64,000 bases of DNA from JBJFCE01 sp964437825 (GTDB lineage: Bacteria; Bacillota; Clostridia; Lachnospirales; Lachnospiraceae), in the NCBI GenBank assembly GCA_964437825.1, contig CAYTIH010000003.1:14860-78859 (forward strand). The letters are read 5' to 3'. The translations under genes and the position numbers were made by a program. Shown one piece after another: positions 1 through 8,576 of the stretch (within the stretch, counting starts at the first letter, position 1; the number at the start of each line of letters is the position of its first letter). The notes under the pieces are model-generated. The model was not told where the DNA came from. It was given only the letters and a program-made list of their open reading frames with translations, and searched no databases.

Positions 1-2
1 CT

Positions 3-236
3 TTATTTTCCTATATGATAGGGATTCCCGTGCCGAAGCTTTCTTTTCTGCGGGAGCTGCGCAGGGGAATCCTTGACCGATTTCCGAATTTTCGGCAGAA
101 TCCCTATTATGACCAAATGTATGATCGGGAACAAAAGAAAATGATTGATCTGCATATCAGAAATGTACTGCTTTTTGCAATCTATGACAAGGCACTGCGC
201 CTGTACCGTAAAGTCAGATACGGAAAGAAGAATTGA
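3..236 (+). CDS. C-terminal end of a probable glycosyltransferase (cut by window edge)
   Basis: The reading frame is open from the first complete codon at base 3 to a TAA/TGA-type stop at 236, so this is the last ~77 residues of a gene that begins before the window. The fragment is basic and aromatic, with a short hydrophobic stretch and a charged tail ending YGKKN, which resembles the tails of clostridial family 2 glycosyltransferases. No catalytic domain is visible, so that assignment is an inference from tail character and locus context. The internal ATG at 15 is unlikely to be the true start because there is no ribosome binding site before it. The gene converges with the minus-strand acyltransferase; only 4 bases separate the two stops and I see no terminator hairpin between them. 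Confidence 0.45.
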   Translation, partial: LFSYMIGIPVPKLSFLRELRRGILDRFPNFRQNPYYDQMYDREQKKMIDLHIRNVLLFAIYDKALRLYRKVRYGKKN

Positions 237-240
237 AGGC

Positions 241-1311
241 CTACCGAAGCAGGCGTTTCAGTACGGGAATTTTTAACAGCAGATGCGTAACGATGCCGCA
301 GATCAGTACAATGCAGGCGGTAATCAGAGGAACGGACAAAAGCGGCGTACAGATATCCGTATCAAGACCGATTTCCTTCAAGAATTCTATGACCAGCGGG
401 TGAATCAGATAAATTCCCAGCGTGGTATCCGCACAGGTTTTCAGCAGGCGGCAGAAACGTTCGGAAAGCGTTCTTGTGTATAAAACGGCCTGACATGCGG
501 CAAAGACAGCGGCTGCCATGAAAAAGGACGTTGCGGCAAAGGGCGTGTTCATAATGTAGGAGGGCGCCTGATCCGCAAGGGAGGCGCGGATACCGAGCAC
601 GCAGGCGAGTACAAAGCTCAGGACGCCGAGCAGATAGATGATAAGGCGCCATTTGCGGTCACGGGATTCCGTAAAGGCGTGAAGATAGTGGCCCAATATG
701 AAATAGCCCAGATAACCGCTGAACAGATAGAAGTCATTTTGATTCAAAAAGTCGACAAAGAGATATTTAAATTTAAATTCATAATGAAACAGCGTTGGGA
801 ACAGCAGTGCGGTAATGAAAAATACGCACAGAAAGTACAGGCAGACGGTTTTGCTGCTTTCCACGTCTTTTTTTATCATCGGAAGGAACATATACAGGAG
901 CGCGAGCATGGGTAAAAACCATAGGTGGTAATAGCCGCTTTTCTGGATCAGCGCAAGTACGACGTCGTTTTTGATATTGGAAAGGGTCAGCGCTTGTCCT
1001 GATGCAAGAAGGGCATAGACCTGATAAAAGGCTTTCCAGATATAATAAAGCAGGAAAAAGTGCAGGGTTTTGTGAAGCAGGATATTCTTTAACTGCACAT
1101 GATACTCAGGGCGCAGGGTCAGAGCGCCGCTGATCATGACAAAGAGCGGTACGCCGATCAGACCGAGACAGTCCAGGGACAGTGTGATATAAAAAGCGGA
1201 GCCGTCCACGGGAAGATCGGCAATATGCTGTGCGGATACGTGAACCAGCACAATCAAAAAGCAGGATATGATGCGAAGCAGATCAAGGTAGGGAATTCGT
1301 TTTTGCTGCAT
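241..1311 (-). CDS. Acyltransferase 3 family integral membrane protein
   Basis: A 356-residue polytopic membrane protein of the acyltransferase-3 (OafA/WecH-like) family, which transfers acyl groups, usually acetyl, to surface sugars. The N-terminus carries the family pattern of an Arg/Asp-rich start followed by the first helix: PYLDLLRIISCFLIVLVHVS, with the conserved His near its end. About ten hydrophobic helices follow. I start it at the ATG at 1311 because a GGAGGG lies about 6 bases upstream on the minus strand; the longer frame to 1440 adds a non-conserved, non-membrane extension. It is the only minus-strand gene and has its own promoter at 1344-1371. The substrate is unknown; O-acetylation of the glycan made by this locus is an inference. 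Confidence 0.85.
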   Translation of the reverse strand: MQQKRIPYLDLLRIISCFLIVLVHVSAQHIADLPVDGSAFYITLSLDCLGLIGVPLFVMISGALTLRPEYHVQLKNILLHKTLHFFLLYYIWKAFYQVYALLASGQALTLSNIKNDVVLALIQKSGYYHLWFLPMLALLYMFLPMIKKDVESSKTVCLYFLCVFFITALLFPTLFHYEFKFKYLFVDFLNQNDFYLFSGYLGYFILGHYLHAFTESRDRKWRLIIYLLGVLSFVLACVLGIRASLADQAPSYIMNTPFAATSFFMAAAVFAACQAVLYTRTLSERFCRLLKTCADTTLGIYLIHPLVIEFLKEIGLDTDICTPLLSVPLITACIVLICGIVTHLLLKIPVLKRLLR

Positions 1312-1343
1312 GGAAAGGCCCTCCGTTTTGAGTGTTTGGTAAC

Positions 1344-1371
1344 AGTATAGCACGATCCTGAGTTTTCGCAA
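1344..1371 (-). promoter_or_regulatory. Promoter of the divergent acyltransferase gene
   Basis: On the minus strand there is a -35 box TTGCGA (1366-1371), a 16-base spacer and a -10 box TATACT (1344-1349) preceded by TGC, making an extended -10. The start codon at 1311 lies about 30 bases downstream, giving a short leader with the GGAGGG ribosome binding site. This is a sigma-A type promoter by pattern; no experimental support is available. Confidence 0.55.
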
Positions 1372-1459
1372 ATCGAATTGCCGGATTACGGCGCAGGCAA
1401 AAGTAGAATTACGGCGCAGCCGAAAGTCCTGCACTGACATATAGTCATTTTTCGATTTC

Positions 1460-1488
1460 TTGTCTTTTGTAGGGGATTATGATAGAAT
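1460..1488 (+). promoter_or_regulatory. Promoter of the pseudaminic acid operon
   Basis: A -35 box TTGTCT (1460-1465), a 17-base spacer and a -10 box TAGAAT (1483-1488) with the TGn extension (TGATAGAAT). It faces pseB, whose ATG is at 1681, so the transcript would have a ~185-base leader containing the inverted repeats listed next. Further AT-rich -10-like hexamers (TATAAT at 1609-1614 and 1635-1640) lie closer to the gene but lack a recognisable -35. I infer that this region drives the whole pse cluster, because the genes that follow are closely spaced. Confidence 0.5.
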
Positions 1489-1574
1489 GAGTGCAAGCGA
1501 GAAGAATGTGCTTGCACATTCGGCGAGCGACGAATTGGATCATGAATCGCAGATTCATGATAGAATAAACGCAA
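1479..1574 (+). promoter_or_regulatory. pse operon leader: inverted and direct repeats
   Basis: Within the only gene-free stretch longer than 300 bases (1312-1680) there are three structures. GTGCAAGC (1491-1498) pairs with GCTTGCAC (1510-1517) across an 11-base loop. ATCATGAATC (1539-1548) pairs with GATTCATGAT (1552-1561) across a 3-base loop, a perfect 10-bp stem. The 18-base segment at 1479-1496 is repeated with three changes at 1557-1574 (core ATGATAGAAT...GCAA). Neither stem is followed by a T-run, so they do not look like intrinsic terminators. They could be a leader RNA fold or operator sites. A typical ribosome binding site (CAGGAGG) precedes pseB. Confidence 0.5.
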
Positions 1575-1680
1575 AAGAAAAACAAGCGGCTGCGAAGCGG
1601 CAGGCGGCTATAATGGAATTTGATATGGCAACAATATAATTTAGAAATGAGTATTCAAAATATATTACAGGAGGCTTTCA

Positions 1681-2694
1681 ATGGCATACGAAACTAATAT
1701 CATGGACGGGAAGACGATACTGATCACCGGAGGAACCGGTTCTTTCGGAAAATGCTTTACTAAATATGTATTAACAAATTATAATCCGAAGAAGATTATT
1801 ATTTACTCCAGGGATGAATTCAAGCAGTGGATGATGGAAAGTGAGTTTCGTGAGTATAAGGAAAAGCTGCGTTTCTTTATCGGAGACGTCAGGGATGAAC
1901 AGCGTATGGAGCGCGCATTCCGGGACGTTGATTATGTCATTCATGCGGCGGCGCTAAAACAGGTGCCCGCCTGCGAGTACAATCCGAATGAGGCAATCAA
2001 GACCAACATTAACGGCGCCATGAATGTGATCGAGGCGGCTTTAAATACCGGGGTCAGCAAGGTGGTGGCTCTTTCTACGGATAAGGCAGTGAATCCGGTC
2101 AATCTGTATGGCGGCACCAAGCTCGTTTCCGACAAACTGTTCATTGCGGCTAACGCTTATGCGGGAAACAGGGATATTGCGTTTTCGATTGTCCGTTACG
2201 GAAATGTGGCAGGAAGCCGCGGATCTGTCATTCCGCTTTTCCATAAGATCATTCAAAACGGAGGAACGGAGCTTCCGATTACCGATCACCGCATGACACG
2301 TTTCTGGATCAGTCTGACACAGGGCGTGGAGCTGGTGATTAAGGCACTGGAGGAAGCAAGGGGCGGCGAAACCTTTATCAGCAAGATCCCTTCCTTTAAG
2401 ATTACGGATCTGGCGCAGGCGATGATGCCGGGATGTCAGATGCCTGAGGTGGGAATCCGTCCGGGCGAGAAGCTTCACGAAATCATGGTAACCGTGGAGG
2501 ATTCCTTTACCACCTATGAATATGATAAGCATTTTATCGTATATCCGCAGATGAAATTTAACGAGCGTCAGAACTTTGAGCCTGCAGGCAAAAAAGTTTC
2601 TGAGGGATTTTCATACAGTTCGGGCAATAATACGGAGTGGCTGAATGCGGAGCAGATCAAAGAGCTGTTAAAAGATGTTGATTTGGAGAAATAA
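1681..2694 (+). CDS. pseB: UDP-N-acetylglucosamine 4,6-dehydratase (inverting), PseB
   Basis: First enzyme of pseudaminic acid synthesis: it converts UDP-GlcNAc to the 4-keto-6-deoxy-L-arabino-hexulose with inversion at C5. The 337 residues form a soluble short-chain-dehydrogenase fold. TGGTGSFG (16-23) binds NADP. STDKA places Asp134 and Lys135, and NLYGGTK places Tyr143 and Lys147; the D-K-(x7)-Y spacing matches the catalytic triad of Helicobacter FlaA1/PseB. This separates it from the long PglF/WbpM-type dehydratase at 20219, which has Met instead of this Tyr. The start is fixed by CAGGAGG seven bases upstream. The stop lies 5 bases before the MBOAT gene, so the two are co-transcribed. Confidence 0.95.
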   Translation: MAYETNIMDGKTILITGGTGSFGKCFTKYVLTNYNPKKIIIYSRDEFKQWMMESEFREYKEKLRFFIGDVRDEQRMERAFRDVDYVIHAAALKQVPACEYNPNEAIKTNINGAMNVIEAALNTGVSKVVALSTDKAVNPVNLYGGTKLVSDKLFIAANAYAGNRDIAFSIVRYGNVAGSRGSVIPLFHKIIQNGGTELPITDHRMTRFWISLTQGVELVIKALEEARGGETFISKIPSFKITDLAQAMMPGCQMPEVGIRPGEKLHEIMVTVEDSFTTYEYDKHFIVYPQMKFNERQNFEPAGKKVSEGFSYSSGNNTEWLNAEQIKELLKDVDLEK

Positions 2695-2699
2695 CCGTT

Positions 2700-4244
2700 A
2701 TGTTGTTTAATTCCTTTATCTTTATCCTGCTTTTCCTGCCGGTCTGCCTGATAGGATATTTTGGTTTGAATCATTTTCGGAAATATAAATCAGCAAAGGC
2801 ATTCCTTTTGGGAATGTCTTTGTGGTTTTACGGGTATTTTCAGATATCCTATCTGCTCATTCTGGCGGGCAGTATTTTAGTCAACTATATTCTGTACCGG
2901 CTCATACGAAGGACGCCCGGGCAGGCGCACGGCGCGGATCCTGCAGGAGAACCTCCGGACGGGACATGCCGGGAGCAGGCGGCAGGATCGCGCAATGCCG
3001 GAAAAGCGCTCATGATTTTGGGCGTGATGTTAAACCTGGGAGTCCTTGGCTATTTTAAATATATGGATTTCTTCCTGGAAAATATCAATGCGCTGTTTCG
3101 TACCCATATACCGCTTCCGGGAATTCTGCTTCCGCTTGGCATCAGTTTTTTCACATTTCAGCAGATTGGTTTCATCATTGATACATACCGCCGGGAAGCG
3201 GGGGAGTATTCTTTTTTGGACTATGCGCTTTTTGTATCCTTTTTCCCGCAGCTGATTGCCGGGCCGATCGTGACGCATCAGGAGCTGATTCCGCAGCTTC
3301 AGTCAGAGGAAAAAAAGCATTTGCGTGCCGATCATTTCAGTGAAGGCTGTGTTTCCTTTATCCTGGGACTTGCAAAAAAAGTTTTGCTTGCGGATGTGCT
3401 GGCGCAGGCGGTGGAATATGGCTACGGGCATTTGGAGGCGTTAAATTCGGTTTCGGCGGTCATTGTCATGTTGTCCTATTATTTTGAGATTTATTTCGAT
3501 TTCAGCGGCTACAGTGATATGGCAATCGGACTCGGGAAAATGTTAAATCTGGAGCTGCCGGTCAATTTTAATTCTCCTTATAAGGGCAGAACGGTCAGAG
3601 AGTTCTGGAAACGCTGGCATATCACGCTCACCAGATTTTTTACAAAATATGTATACATACCGCTTGGAGGAAGCAGGAACGGAGCGCTTAGGACCTATTG
3701 GAATACGATCCTTATTTTTCTGCTCAGCGGGATCTGGCACGGCGCGGGATGGGGCTATGTGATCTGGGGATTGTCCGGCGGAATCGGAATTGTACTTTGC
3801 AGAATTTTTGAGAAGCAGATTGACGCCATAGGCAGGAAAAAGGCGGGATCGGTCTTCCTATGGATACTGAATCTGGTTTATATCAGTGTGTTTTGGGTGT
3901 TTTTTAAGACCGGAAATGTGCATACTGCCGCGGCGTTTTTTAGCAGGCTTTTTCACGGCGGTATCTCCATGCCGGGCGAAGCACTGCTGCAGACCTTCCG
4001 TGTGGATGAGTTCTGGTATCTCTTAAAAATACTTCATATGACGGGAAGCAGGTATGCGGATCTGCTGTTATGCGCCGGATATCTGGCCGCATCCTTTGTG
4101 ATTGTGCTGGCGTTTCCCAATGCTCATGAAAAGGTGCAAACCTGGAAACCGAAGGCATGGCACGCCGTACCGCTTGCATTTCTGTTTTTATGGAGCTTTG
4201 TCAGTCTGGCGGGCGTGAGTACGTTTATTTATTACAATTTCTGA
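2700..4244 (+). CDS. MBOAT family O-acyltransferase (AlgI/DltB-like)
   Basis: A 514-residue polytopic membrane protein of the membrane-bound O-acyltransferase family, which moves acyl groups, usually acetyl, across the membrane onto exported sugars. The family hallmark SGIWHGAGWGYVIWG places the conserved His at residue 347; the upstream PLGISFFTFQQIGFIID and SPYKGRTVREFWKRWHITL blocks are also typical of AlgI-type members. Residues ~70-100 hold a hydrophilic, Gly/Ala/Pro-rich insert between early helices that looks non-conserved. The gene sits between pseB and pseC and is followed 19 bases later by an SGNH-fold partner, a pairing known from alginate and cell-wall O-acetylation systems. I infer that the pair O-acetylates pseudaminic acid or the glycan carrying it. 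Confidence 0.9.
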   Translation: MLFNSFIFILLFLPVCLIGYFGLNHFRKYKSAKAFLLGMSLWFYGYFQISYLLILAGSILVNYILYRLIRRTPGQAHGADPAGEPPDGTCREQAAGSRNAGKALMILGVMLNLGVLGYFKYMDFFLENINALFRTHIPLPGILLPLGISFFTFQQIGFIIDTYRREAGEYSFLDYALFVSFFPQLIAGPIVTHQELIPQLQSEEKKHLRADHFSEGCVSFILGLAKKVLLADVLAQAVEYGYGHLEALNSVSAVIVMLSYYFEIYFDFSGYSDMAIGLGKMLNLELPVNFNSPYKGRTVREFWKRWHITLTRFFTKYVYIPLGGSRNGALRTYWNTILIFLLSGIWHGAGWGYVIWGLSGGIGIVLCRIFEKQIDAIGRKKAGSVFLWILNLVYISVFWVFFKTGNVHTAAAFFSRLFHGGISMPGEALLQTFRVDEFWYLLKILHMTGSRYADLLLCAGYLAASFVIVLAFPNAHEKVQTWKPKAWHAVPLAFLFLWSFVSLAGVSTFIYYNF

Positions 4245-4263
4245 CCGATAAAGGAGTATCGAC

Positions 4264-5340
4264 GTGAAGGAATATCGTCGTTTTCTGAAAGTACTGTTTG
4301 GAATCATTGTGGCGGGATGTCTCGGAATCATGATACTCGTCATTGTGGTGGATCCTTTTTTTCAATATCATAAGCCGTTAGAAGGATATCCTTATGTCAT
4401 TGAGGATCAGCTCAGTCAGAATCCGGGGCTTGCAAGAAATACGCAGTATAATGCGGTACTGCTGGGCTCATCCGTTACCGTAAATTTCAGTACGGACTGG
4501 TTTCGGGATTTATTTTCCGTGAATCTGGTAAAACTGCCTTATAACGGGGCGTATCCGAAGGATATCGCCAATGCAATGGAACAGGTGGACCGCAGTCATA
4601 ATCAGGTGGACACGGTATTTTTGGCTGTGGATGTTACAGCCTATTCCGCGGATACGCAGCAGATCAAATATCCGTTGCCGGATTATCTGTATGATGAATG
4701 GATTTTCAATGATGTTTCCTATTGGTTTAATAAGGATATTCTGTTAAATTATATCTTGAAGCCGATCGTGGATGCGTCACAGGCGGCGGACCCGGCAGAT
4801 TATTACAGTACCTGGCAGCTGTTTGAATACAGCAGGGAAAAAACGCTTTTAAGCTATACGCCGGTGGAATGCTCAGAGCAGACATATGAAACGGATTTTC
4901 TGATTCCGGGGATTACGGCCAATATGGATACAAATATCTGTCCGATCATAGAATCGCACCCGGATACGAAGTTTATCATCTTTTTTCCGCCGGCCAGTAT
5001 TTTGTTCTGGAATGATTTTGAGCGCCTGAATCAGACGGATGCGATTTTGTATAATGAAGCGTATATAATGGAGCGTCTGTTTGCATATGACAATGTGGAA
5101 ATTTATTATTTTCAGAATGATTTTGAGCTGATCACCGATTTGGATAATTATATGGATTTGATTCACTATTCCAGGGAAGTGTCCTATCAGATGCTTTTGC
5201 AGATGGCAAACGGAGAAAGAAAAATCAGTGAAGAAGATTATCAGGAAGTTTTGGAGGAAATGAAAGCGTATCTGCACGGCTACGATTATGAGAGCATTTG
5301 GGAAACGCAGCCGGAAGATGCAAAAGACAGGATAGAGTAG
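4264..5340 (+). CDS. Membrane-anchored SGNH/GDSL-like protein, partner of the MBOAT protein
   Basis: A 358-residue protein with one N-terminal membrane helix (about residues 8-30) and an extracytoplasmic domain. LLGSSVTVNFS (Gly68, Ser69, Ser70) looks like the nucleophile block of SGNH hydrolases, and DLIHYS (Asp298, His301) supplies the Asp-x-x-His of the catalytic triad, as in DltD/AlgJ/AlgX-type proteins. Such proteins accept the acyl group from an MBOAT channel and pass it to the sugar. The start is GTG at 4264 with AGGAG eight bases upstream; the longer and shorter alternatives lack a site. It lies 19 bases after the MBOAT gene. Overall similarity to named families is weak outside the motifs, so the function rests on motifs and context. 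Confidence 0.75.
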   Translation: MKEYRRFLKVLFGIIVAGCLGIMILVIVVDPFFQYHKPLEGYPYVIEDQLSQNPGLARNTQYNAVLLGSSVTVNFSTDWFRDLFSVNLVKLPYNGAYPKDIANAMEQVDRSHNQVDTVFLAVDVTAYSADTQQIKYPLPDYLYDEWIFNDVSYWFNKDILLNYILKPIVDASQAADPADYYSTWQLFEYSREKTLLSYTPVECSEQTYETDFLIPGITANMDTNICPIIESHPDTKFIIFFPPASILFWNDFERLNQTDAILYNEAYIMERLFAYDNVEIYYFQNDFELITDLDNYMDLIHYSREVSYQMLLQMANGERKISEEDYQEVLEEMKAYLHGYDYESIWETQPEDAKDRIE

Positions 5341-5369
5341 AAACGAGAAACGTAAGGGAGGCTGATCTG

Positions 5370-6581
5370 ATGGAACAATTGGCTATTGACGGCGGAGCGC
5401 CGGTCAGGGAAACAAAATTATATTACGGACATCAATATATTGACGAAGCGGACGTGGCAGCCGTCAGCGAGGTACTTACCGGTGATTATCTGACCTGCGG
5501 TCCGAAGATTACGCAGCTGGAGGAAAGGCTGTGCGCTCTGACAGGAGCAAATTATGCCGTGGTCTGCAGCAACGGAACGGCGGCGCTCCATATTGCGTGT
5601 CAGGCGGCGGGAGTCGCACGGGGGGATGAGGTGATTACCACGCCGATTACCTTTGCGGCGTCGGCGAATTGTGCGCTGTACTGCGGGGCAAGACCCGTGT
5701 TTGCAGATATTGATCCGGATACGTACAATATTGATCCGCACAGCGTGCAGGCGCATATGTCGCCGGCAACCAAAGCAGTGGTTGCGGTTGATTTTACGGG
5801 ACAGGCGGTGGAGCTGGATTCTTTGATGCGGATCTGCAAAGAGCAGGAAAAACAAAGCGGGAAAAAAGTATATCTGATTGAAGACGGCGCGCATTCGATC
5901 GGTACCTTATATAATGGAAAGCCGGTGGGCAGCATTGCGGATATGACGACCTTCAGCTTTCATCCGGTAAAGACGGTGACTGCGGGCGAAGGCGGCGCAG
6001 TTTTGACAAATTCGAAGGAATTGTATGATAAGTTGGTGCTGTATCGCGCACATGGCATCACCAGAAATACGGACCTCATGGAGCATACGCCGGACGGTCC
6101 GTGGTACTATGAGCAGATCGGACTCGGCATGAATTACCGTATGACGGATATCCAGGCAGCCTTGCTGTGCAGCCAGCTTGACAAGCTGCCGTTGTTTTGT
6201 AGGAGGAGAAAGGAAATTGTGGTCCGCTATAACGAGGCTTTTTCCCAAATGCCGGAGCTTTTCGTGCAGAAGGAGATTCCGGAGTCGGATACTACAAGAC
6301 ATTTATATATCCTGAGAATCCGTCCCGAACAATTAAAGATTGACCGCGCGGGCTTTTTTGCCGCGATGGGAGCGGAAAATATCTGCTGCAATGTGCATTA
6401 TATTCCGGTCTACTATCATCCGTACTATGAGCATCTCGGATACCGAAAGGGGCTGTGTCCGAATGCGGAGAAGCTTTATCATGAAATCATAAGTCTGCCG
6501 CTTTATTATTCTCTGACGGATCAGGATGTGGAGGATGTCATTCATGCGGTCAGGAAAATTGTGGAGCATTACAGGAAGTAG
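5370..6581 (+). CDS. pseC: UDP-4-amino-4,6-dideoxy-N-acetyl-beta-L-altrosamine transaminase, PseC
   Basis: Second enzyme of the pseudaminic acid pathway: a PLP-dependent DegT/DnrJ/EryC1/StrS aminotransferase that aminates C4 of the PseB product using glutamate. The 403 residues include the PseC-like opening AIDGGAPVRETKLYYGHQYI, the substrate region DYLTCGP, and the PLP lysine in TFSFHPVKTVTAGEGG (Lys201). EDGAHS (171-176) supplies the Asp that contacts the PLP nitrogen. I choose the ATG at 5370, with AAGGGAGG just upstream; an in-frame ATG at 5298 lies inside the preceding gene. The family is broad, but position between PseB and PseF/PseI makes PseC the clear reading. Confidence 0.93.
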   Translation: MEQLAIDGGAPVRETKLYYGHQYIDEADVAAVSEVLTGDYLTCGPKITQLEERLCALTGANYAVVCSNGTAALHIACQAAGVARGDEVITTPITFAASANCALYCGARPVFADIDPDTYNIDPHSVQAHMSPATKAVVAVDFTGQAVELDSLMRICKEQEKQSGKKVYLIEDGAHSIGTLYNGKPVGSIADMTTFSFHPVKTVTAGEGGAVLTNSKELYDKLVLYRAHGITRNTDLMEHTPDGPWYYEQIGLGMNYRMTDIQAALLCSQLDKLPLFCRRRKEIVVRYNEAFSQMPELFVQKEIPESDTTRHLYILRIRPEQLKIDRAGFFAAMGAENICCNVHYIPVYYHPYYEHLGYRKGLCPNAEKLYHEIISLPLYYSLTDQDVEDVIHAVRKIVEHYRK

Positions 6582-6667
6582 ATTCGGACGATATGATCAG
6601 AATATTCGGAAACGGTGCGGCTTTCGGAATTGCCTGAAGAAATTCGCACGAGTATGAGGATACCGGA

Positions 6668-7381
6668 ATGAAAAGGATAGCGATAATTACGGCGCGCGGC
6701 GGCAGTAAAAGGATTCCGCGCAAGAACATAAAACCCTTTTTGGGGAAACCGATTATAAATTATTCGATTGAGGCGGCGCTGCAAAGCGGCATGTTTGACA
6801 CTGTGATGGTGTCGACGGATGATGAGGAGATTGCGCGGATTGCAGGGCAGGCCGGCGCAGCGGTGCCGTTCATGAGGAGCGCACAGACGGCGAATGATTT
6901 TGCAACAACGGCAGATGTGGTCTGCGAGGTTCTGGAGGAATACCGAAAACGCGGGCAGATATTTTCTCAGGCTTGTATTATTTATCCCACGGCGCCGTTT
7001 TTGACGAAGGAGGCCGTCCGGGAGGCGATGGAAATTCTGACAAGGGAAAAGGCGGACAGCGTCCTTCCCGTGGTGAAGTTTTCGTTTCCACCCCAGAGAT
7101 GCGTTATTATGGAGAATCACCGTCTGAAGGCGAAGTGGCCGGAGTGTATGCCCATGCGTTCTCAGGACCTGGAACCGTACTATCATGACTGCGGACAGTT
7201 TTACTGTATCCGGGTCGAAAGCTTTATGCAGCAAAAAAAGATTATCATGGAAGATACCGCGGCCTTTATCCAGGATGAAAGGAATGTGCAGGATATCGAT
7301 ACGCTGCAGGACTGGGAGATCGCCGAGATGAAGTTTCGCATTCTTCATCCGGAGACGGCAGGCAGCGATCATAGAATATAA
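6668..7381 (+). CDS. pseF: Pseudaminic acid cytidylyltransferase, PseF
   Basis: Last step of the pathway: it activates pseudaminic acid with CTP to give CMP-pseudaminic acid. The 237-residue protein has the CMP-sugar synthetase signature TARGGSKRIPRKN at residues 8-20 (nucleotide-binding Arg/Lys), followed by IKPFLGKPIINYSIEAA and VMVSTDDEEIA, all typical of the PseF/NeuA family. RSQDLEPYYHDCGQFY is a PseF-like block that differs from the neuraminate enzyme. It follows pseC by 86 bases, with no structure seen in the gap. Confidence 0.93.
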   Translation: MKRIAIITARGGSKRIPRKNIKPFLGKPIINYSIEAALQSGMFDTVMVSTDDEEIARIAGQAGAAVPFMRSAQTANDFATTADVVCEVLEEYRKRGQIFSQACIIYPTAPFLTKEAVREAMEILTREKADSVLPVVKFSFPPQRCVIMENHRLKAKWPECMPMRSQDLEPYYHDCGQFYCIRVESFMQQKKIIMEDTAAFIQDERNVQDIDTLQDWEIAEMKFRILHPETAGSDHRI

Positions 7382-7493
7382 GCGATATCGGGCGGGCAGC
7401 GGCAACAGAATATAAGAAACAGAAACGGAAATGACGCGCTGCTTGACAGCAAACTTGTTATGCGCAAAGAGCGGCGCAGAATGGGGAGCAAAT

Positions 7494-8561
7494 ATGACAA
7501 CATCATCACAGAACTCGACAATCAGGGTGAAAAACCGAATCATCGGTGAAGGACATCCTGCATATATCATTGCGGAGATGTCCGCCAATCATGCGGGAAG
7601 TCTTACGCGCGCAAAGGAGATCATTCATGCGGCGAAGGAAGCCGGTGCGGATTGCTTGAAGATTCAGACCTATACGCCGGATACGATTACGATAGACTGT
7701 GATAATGAATATTTTCAGATTCACGGGGGTACCTGGGCGGGAGAAAATCTGTACGGATTATACGGAAAGGCATATACGCCATGGGAATGGCAGCCTTTAT
7801 TAAAAGAAGAAGCGGACCGGGCGGGGATTGATTTTCTGTCCACGCCGTTTGATCGTACGGCAGTGGATTTTCTGGAAGAAATGGGGATGGAATTTTATAA
7901 GATTGCATCCTTTGAAATGGTGGATCTTCCTCTTTTATCCTATGTGGCAGCAAAGGGAAAGCCGATCATTATGTCCACCGGTATGGGATCGCTTGAAGAA
8001 ATTGAGGAGGCGGTGAACGCCGTTTATCAGACCGGAAATAAACAGCTTGCCCTGATGAAATGCTCAAGCGCCTATCCGGCTGAGCCTTCGCAGATGAATT
8101 TAAGGACCATTACGGATTTGAAAAACAGATTCCGTATTCCGGTCGGCTTATCGGATCATTCCATGGGACATTTGAGTGCGGCGACAGCGGTTGCGCTTGG
8201 AGGAAGCATCATAGAGAAGCATTTCTGTCTCGGAAGGAAAATTGAGAATCCGGATTCTTCTTTTTCCATGACGCCGGAGGAATTCAGAGCTATGGTGACG
8301 GAGGTCAGAAATGTGGAGGCTGCTTTGGGGACTGCATTTTACGGACCTATGGAGCAGGAAATGAGCAATTACGGATTCCGCAGAAGTATTTTCGTTGTAG
8401 AGGATGTGAAGGCCGGGGAGCTGTTCAGCGAGCACAATATCAGAGTGATCCGTCCTGCAAACGGCATGAAGCCCAAGTATTATGATGAAGTACTGGGAAA
8501 GCGGGCGGCCTGCGGTATAAAAAAAGGGACGCCCCTTCAGTGGGAGCATATTGTGAAATGA
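7494..8561 (+). CDS. pseI: Pseudaminic acid synthase, PseI
   Basis: Condenses the free trideoxyhexose released by PseG with phosphoenolpyruvate to form pseudaminic acid. The 355 residues have the NeuB TIM barrel (about 1-280: AEMSANHAGS, KCSSAYPAEP, GLSDHSMGH, EKHF) followed by a C-terminal SAF/antifreeze-like domain (about 290-355, VVEDVKAGELFSEHNI). NPDSSFSM matches the PseI-type substrate loop rather than the neuraminate synthase. The start at ATG 7494 follows GGGGAG at 7483-7488; a longer in-frame start at 7431 adds a non-conserved tail. Compare with the second, shorter NeuB-like protein at 39485, which lacks the SAF domain. Confidence 0.93.
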   Translation: MTTSSQNSTIRVKNRIIGEGHPAYIIAEMSANHAGSLTRAKEIIHAAKEAGADCLKIQTYTPDTITIDCDNEYFQIHGGTWAGENLYGLYGKAYTPWEWQPLLKEEADRAGIDFLSTPFDRTAVDFLEEMGMEFYKIASFEMVDLPLLSYVAAKGKPIIMSTGMGSLEEIEEAVNAVYQTGNKQLALMKCSSAYPAEPSQMNLRTITDLKNRFRIPVGLSDHSMGHLSAATAVALGGSIIEKHFCLGRKIENPDSSFSMTPEEFRAMVTEVRNVEAALGTAFYGPMEQEMSNYGFRRSIFVVEDVKAGELFSEHNIRVIRPANGMKPKYYDEVLGKRAACGIKKGTPLQWEHIVK

Positions 8562-8576
8562 TAAGGCGGAGAGAAT

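Noticed and set aside
679..1350. Plus-strand small open frames opposite the acyltransferase gene
   Set aside because: They fall inside the coding region of a recognisable membrane protein, have no domain and no ribosome binding site.
2041..2532. Minus-strand open frame (163 codons) opposite pseB
   Set aside because: Antisense to a gene with clear catalytic motifs; composition typical of a reversed coding strand and no conserved features.
5298..5369. Upstream extension of pseC from the ATG at 5298
   Set aside because: It overlaps the end of the SGNH gene, lacks a ribosome binding site, and the ATG at 5370 has a strong one directly before the conserved start.
6569..7588. Long minus-strand open frame (339 codons) opposite pseF and the start of pseI
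   Set aside because: It lies antisense to well-supported genes, is rich in His, Arg and Cys with no domain pattern, and lacks a ribosome binding site; it is a shadow frame.
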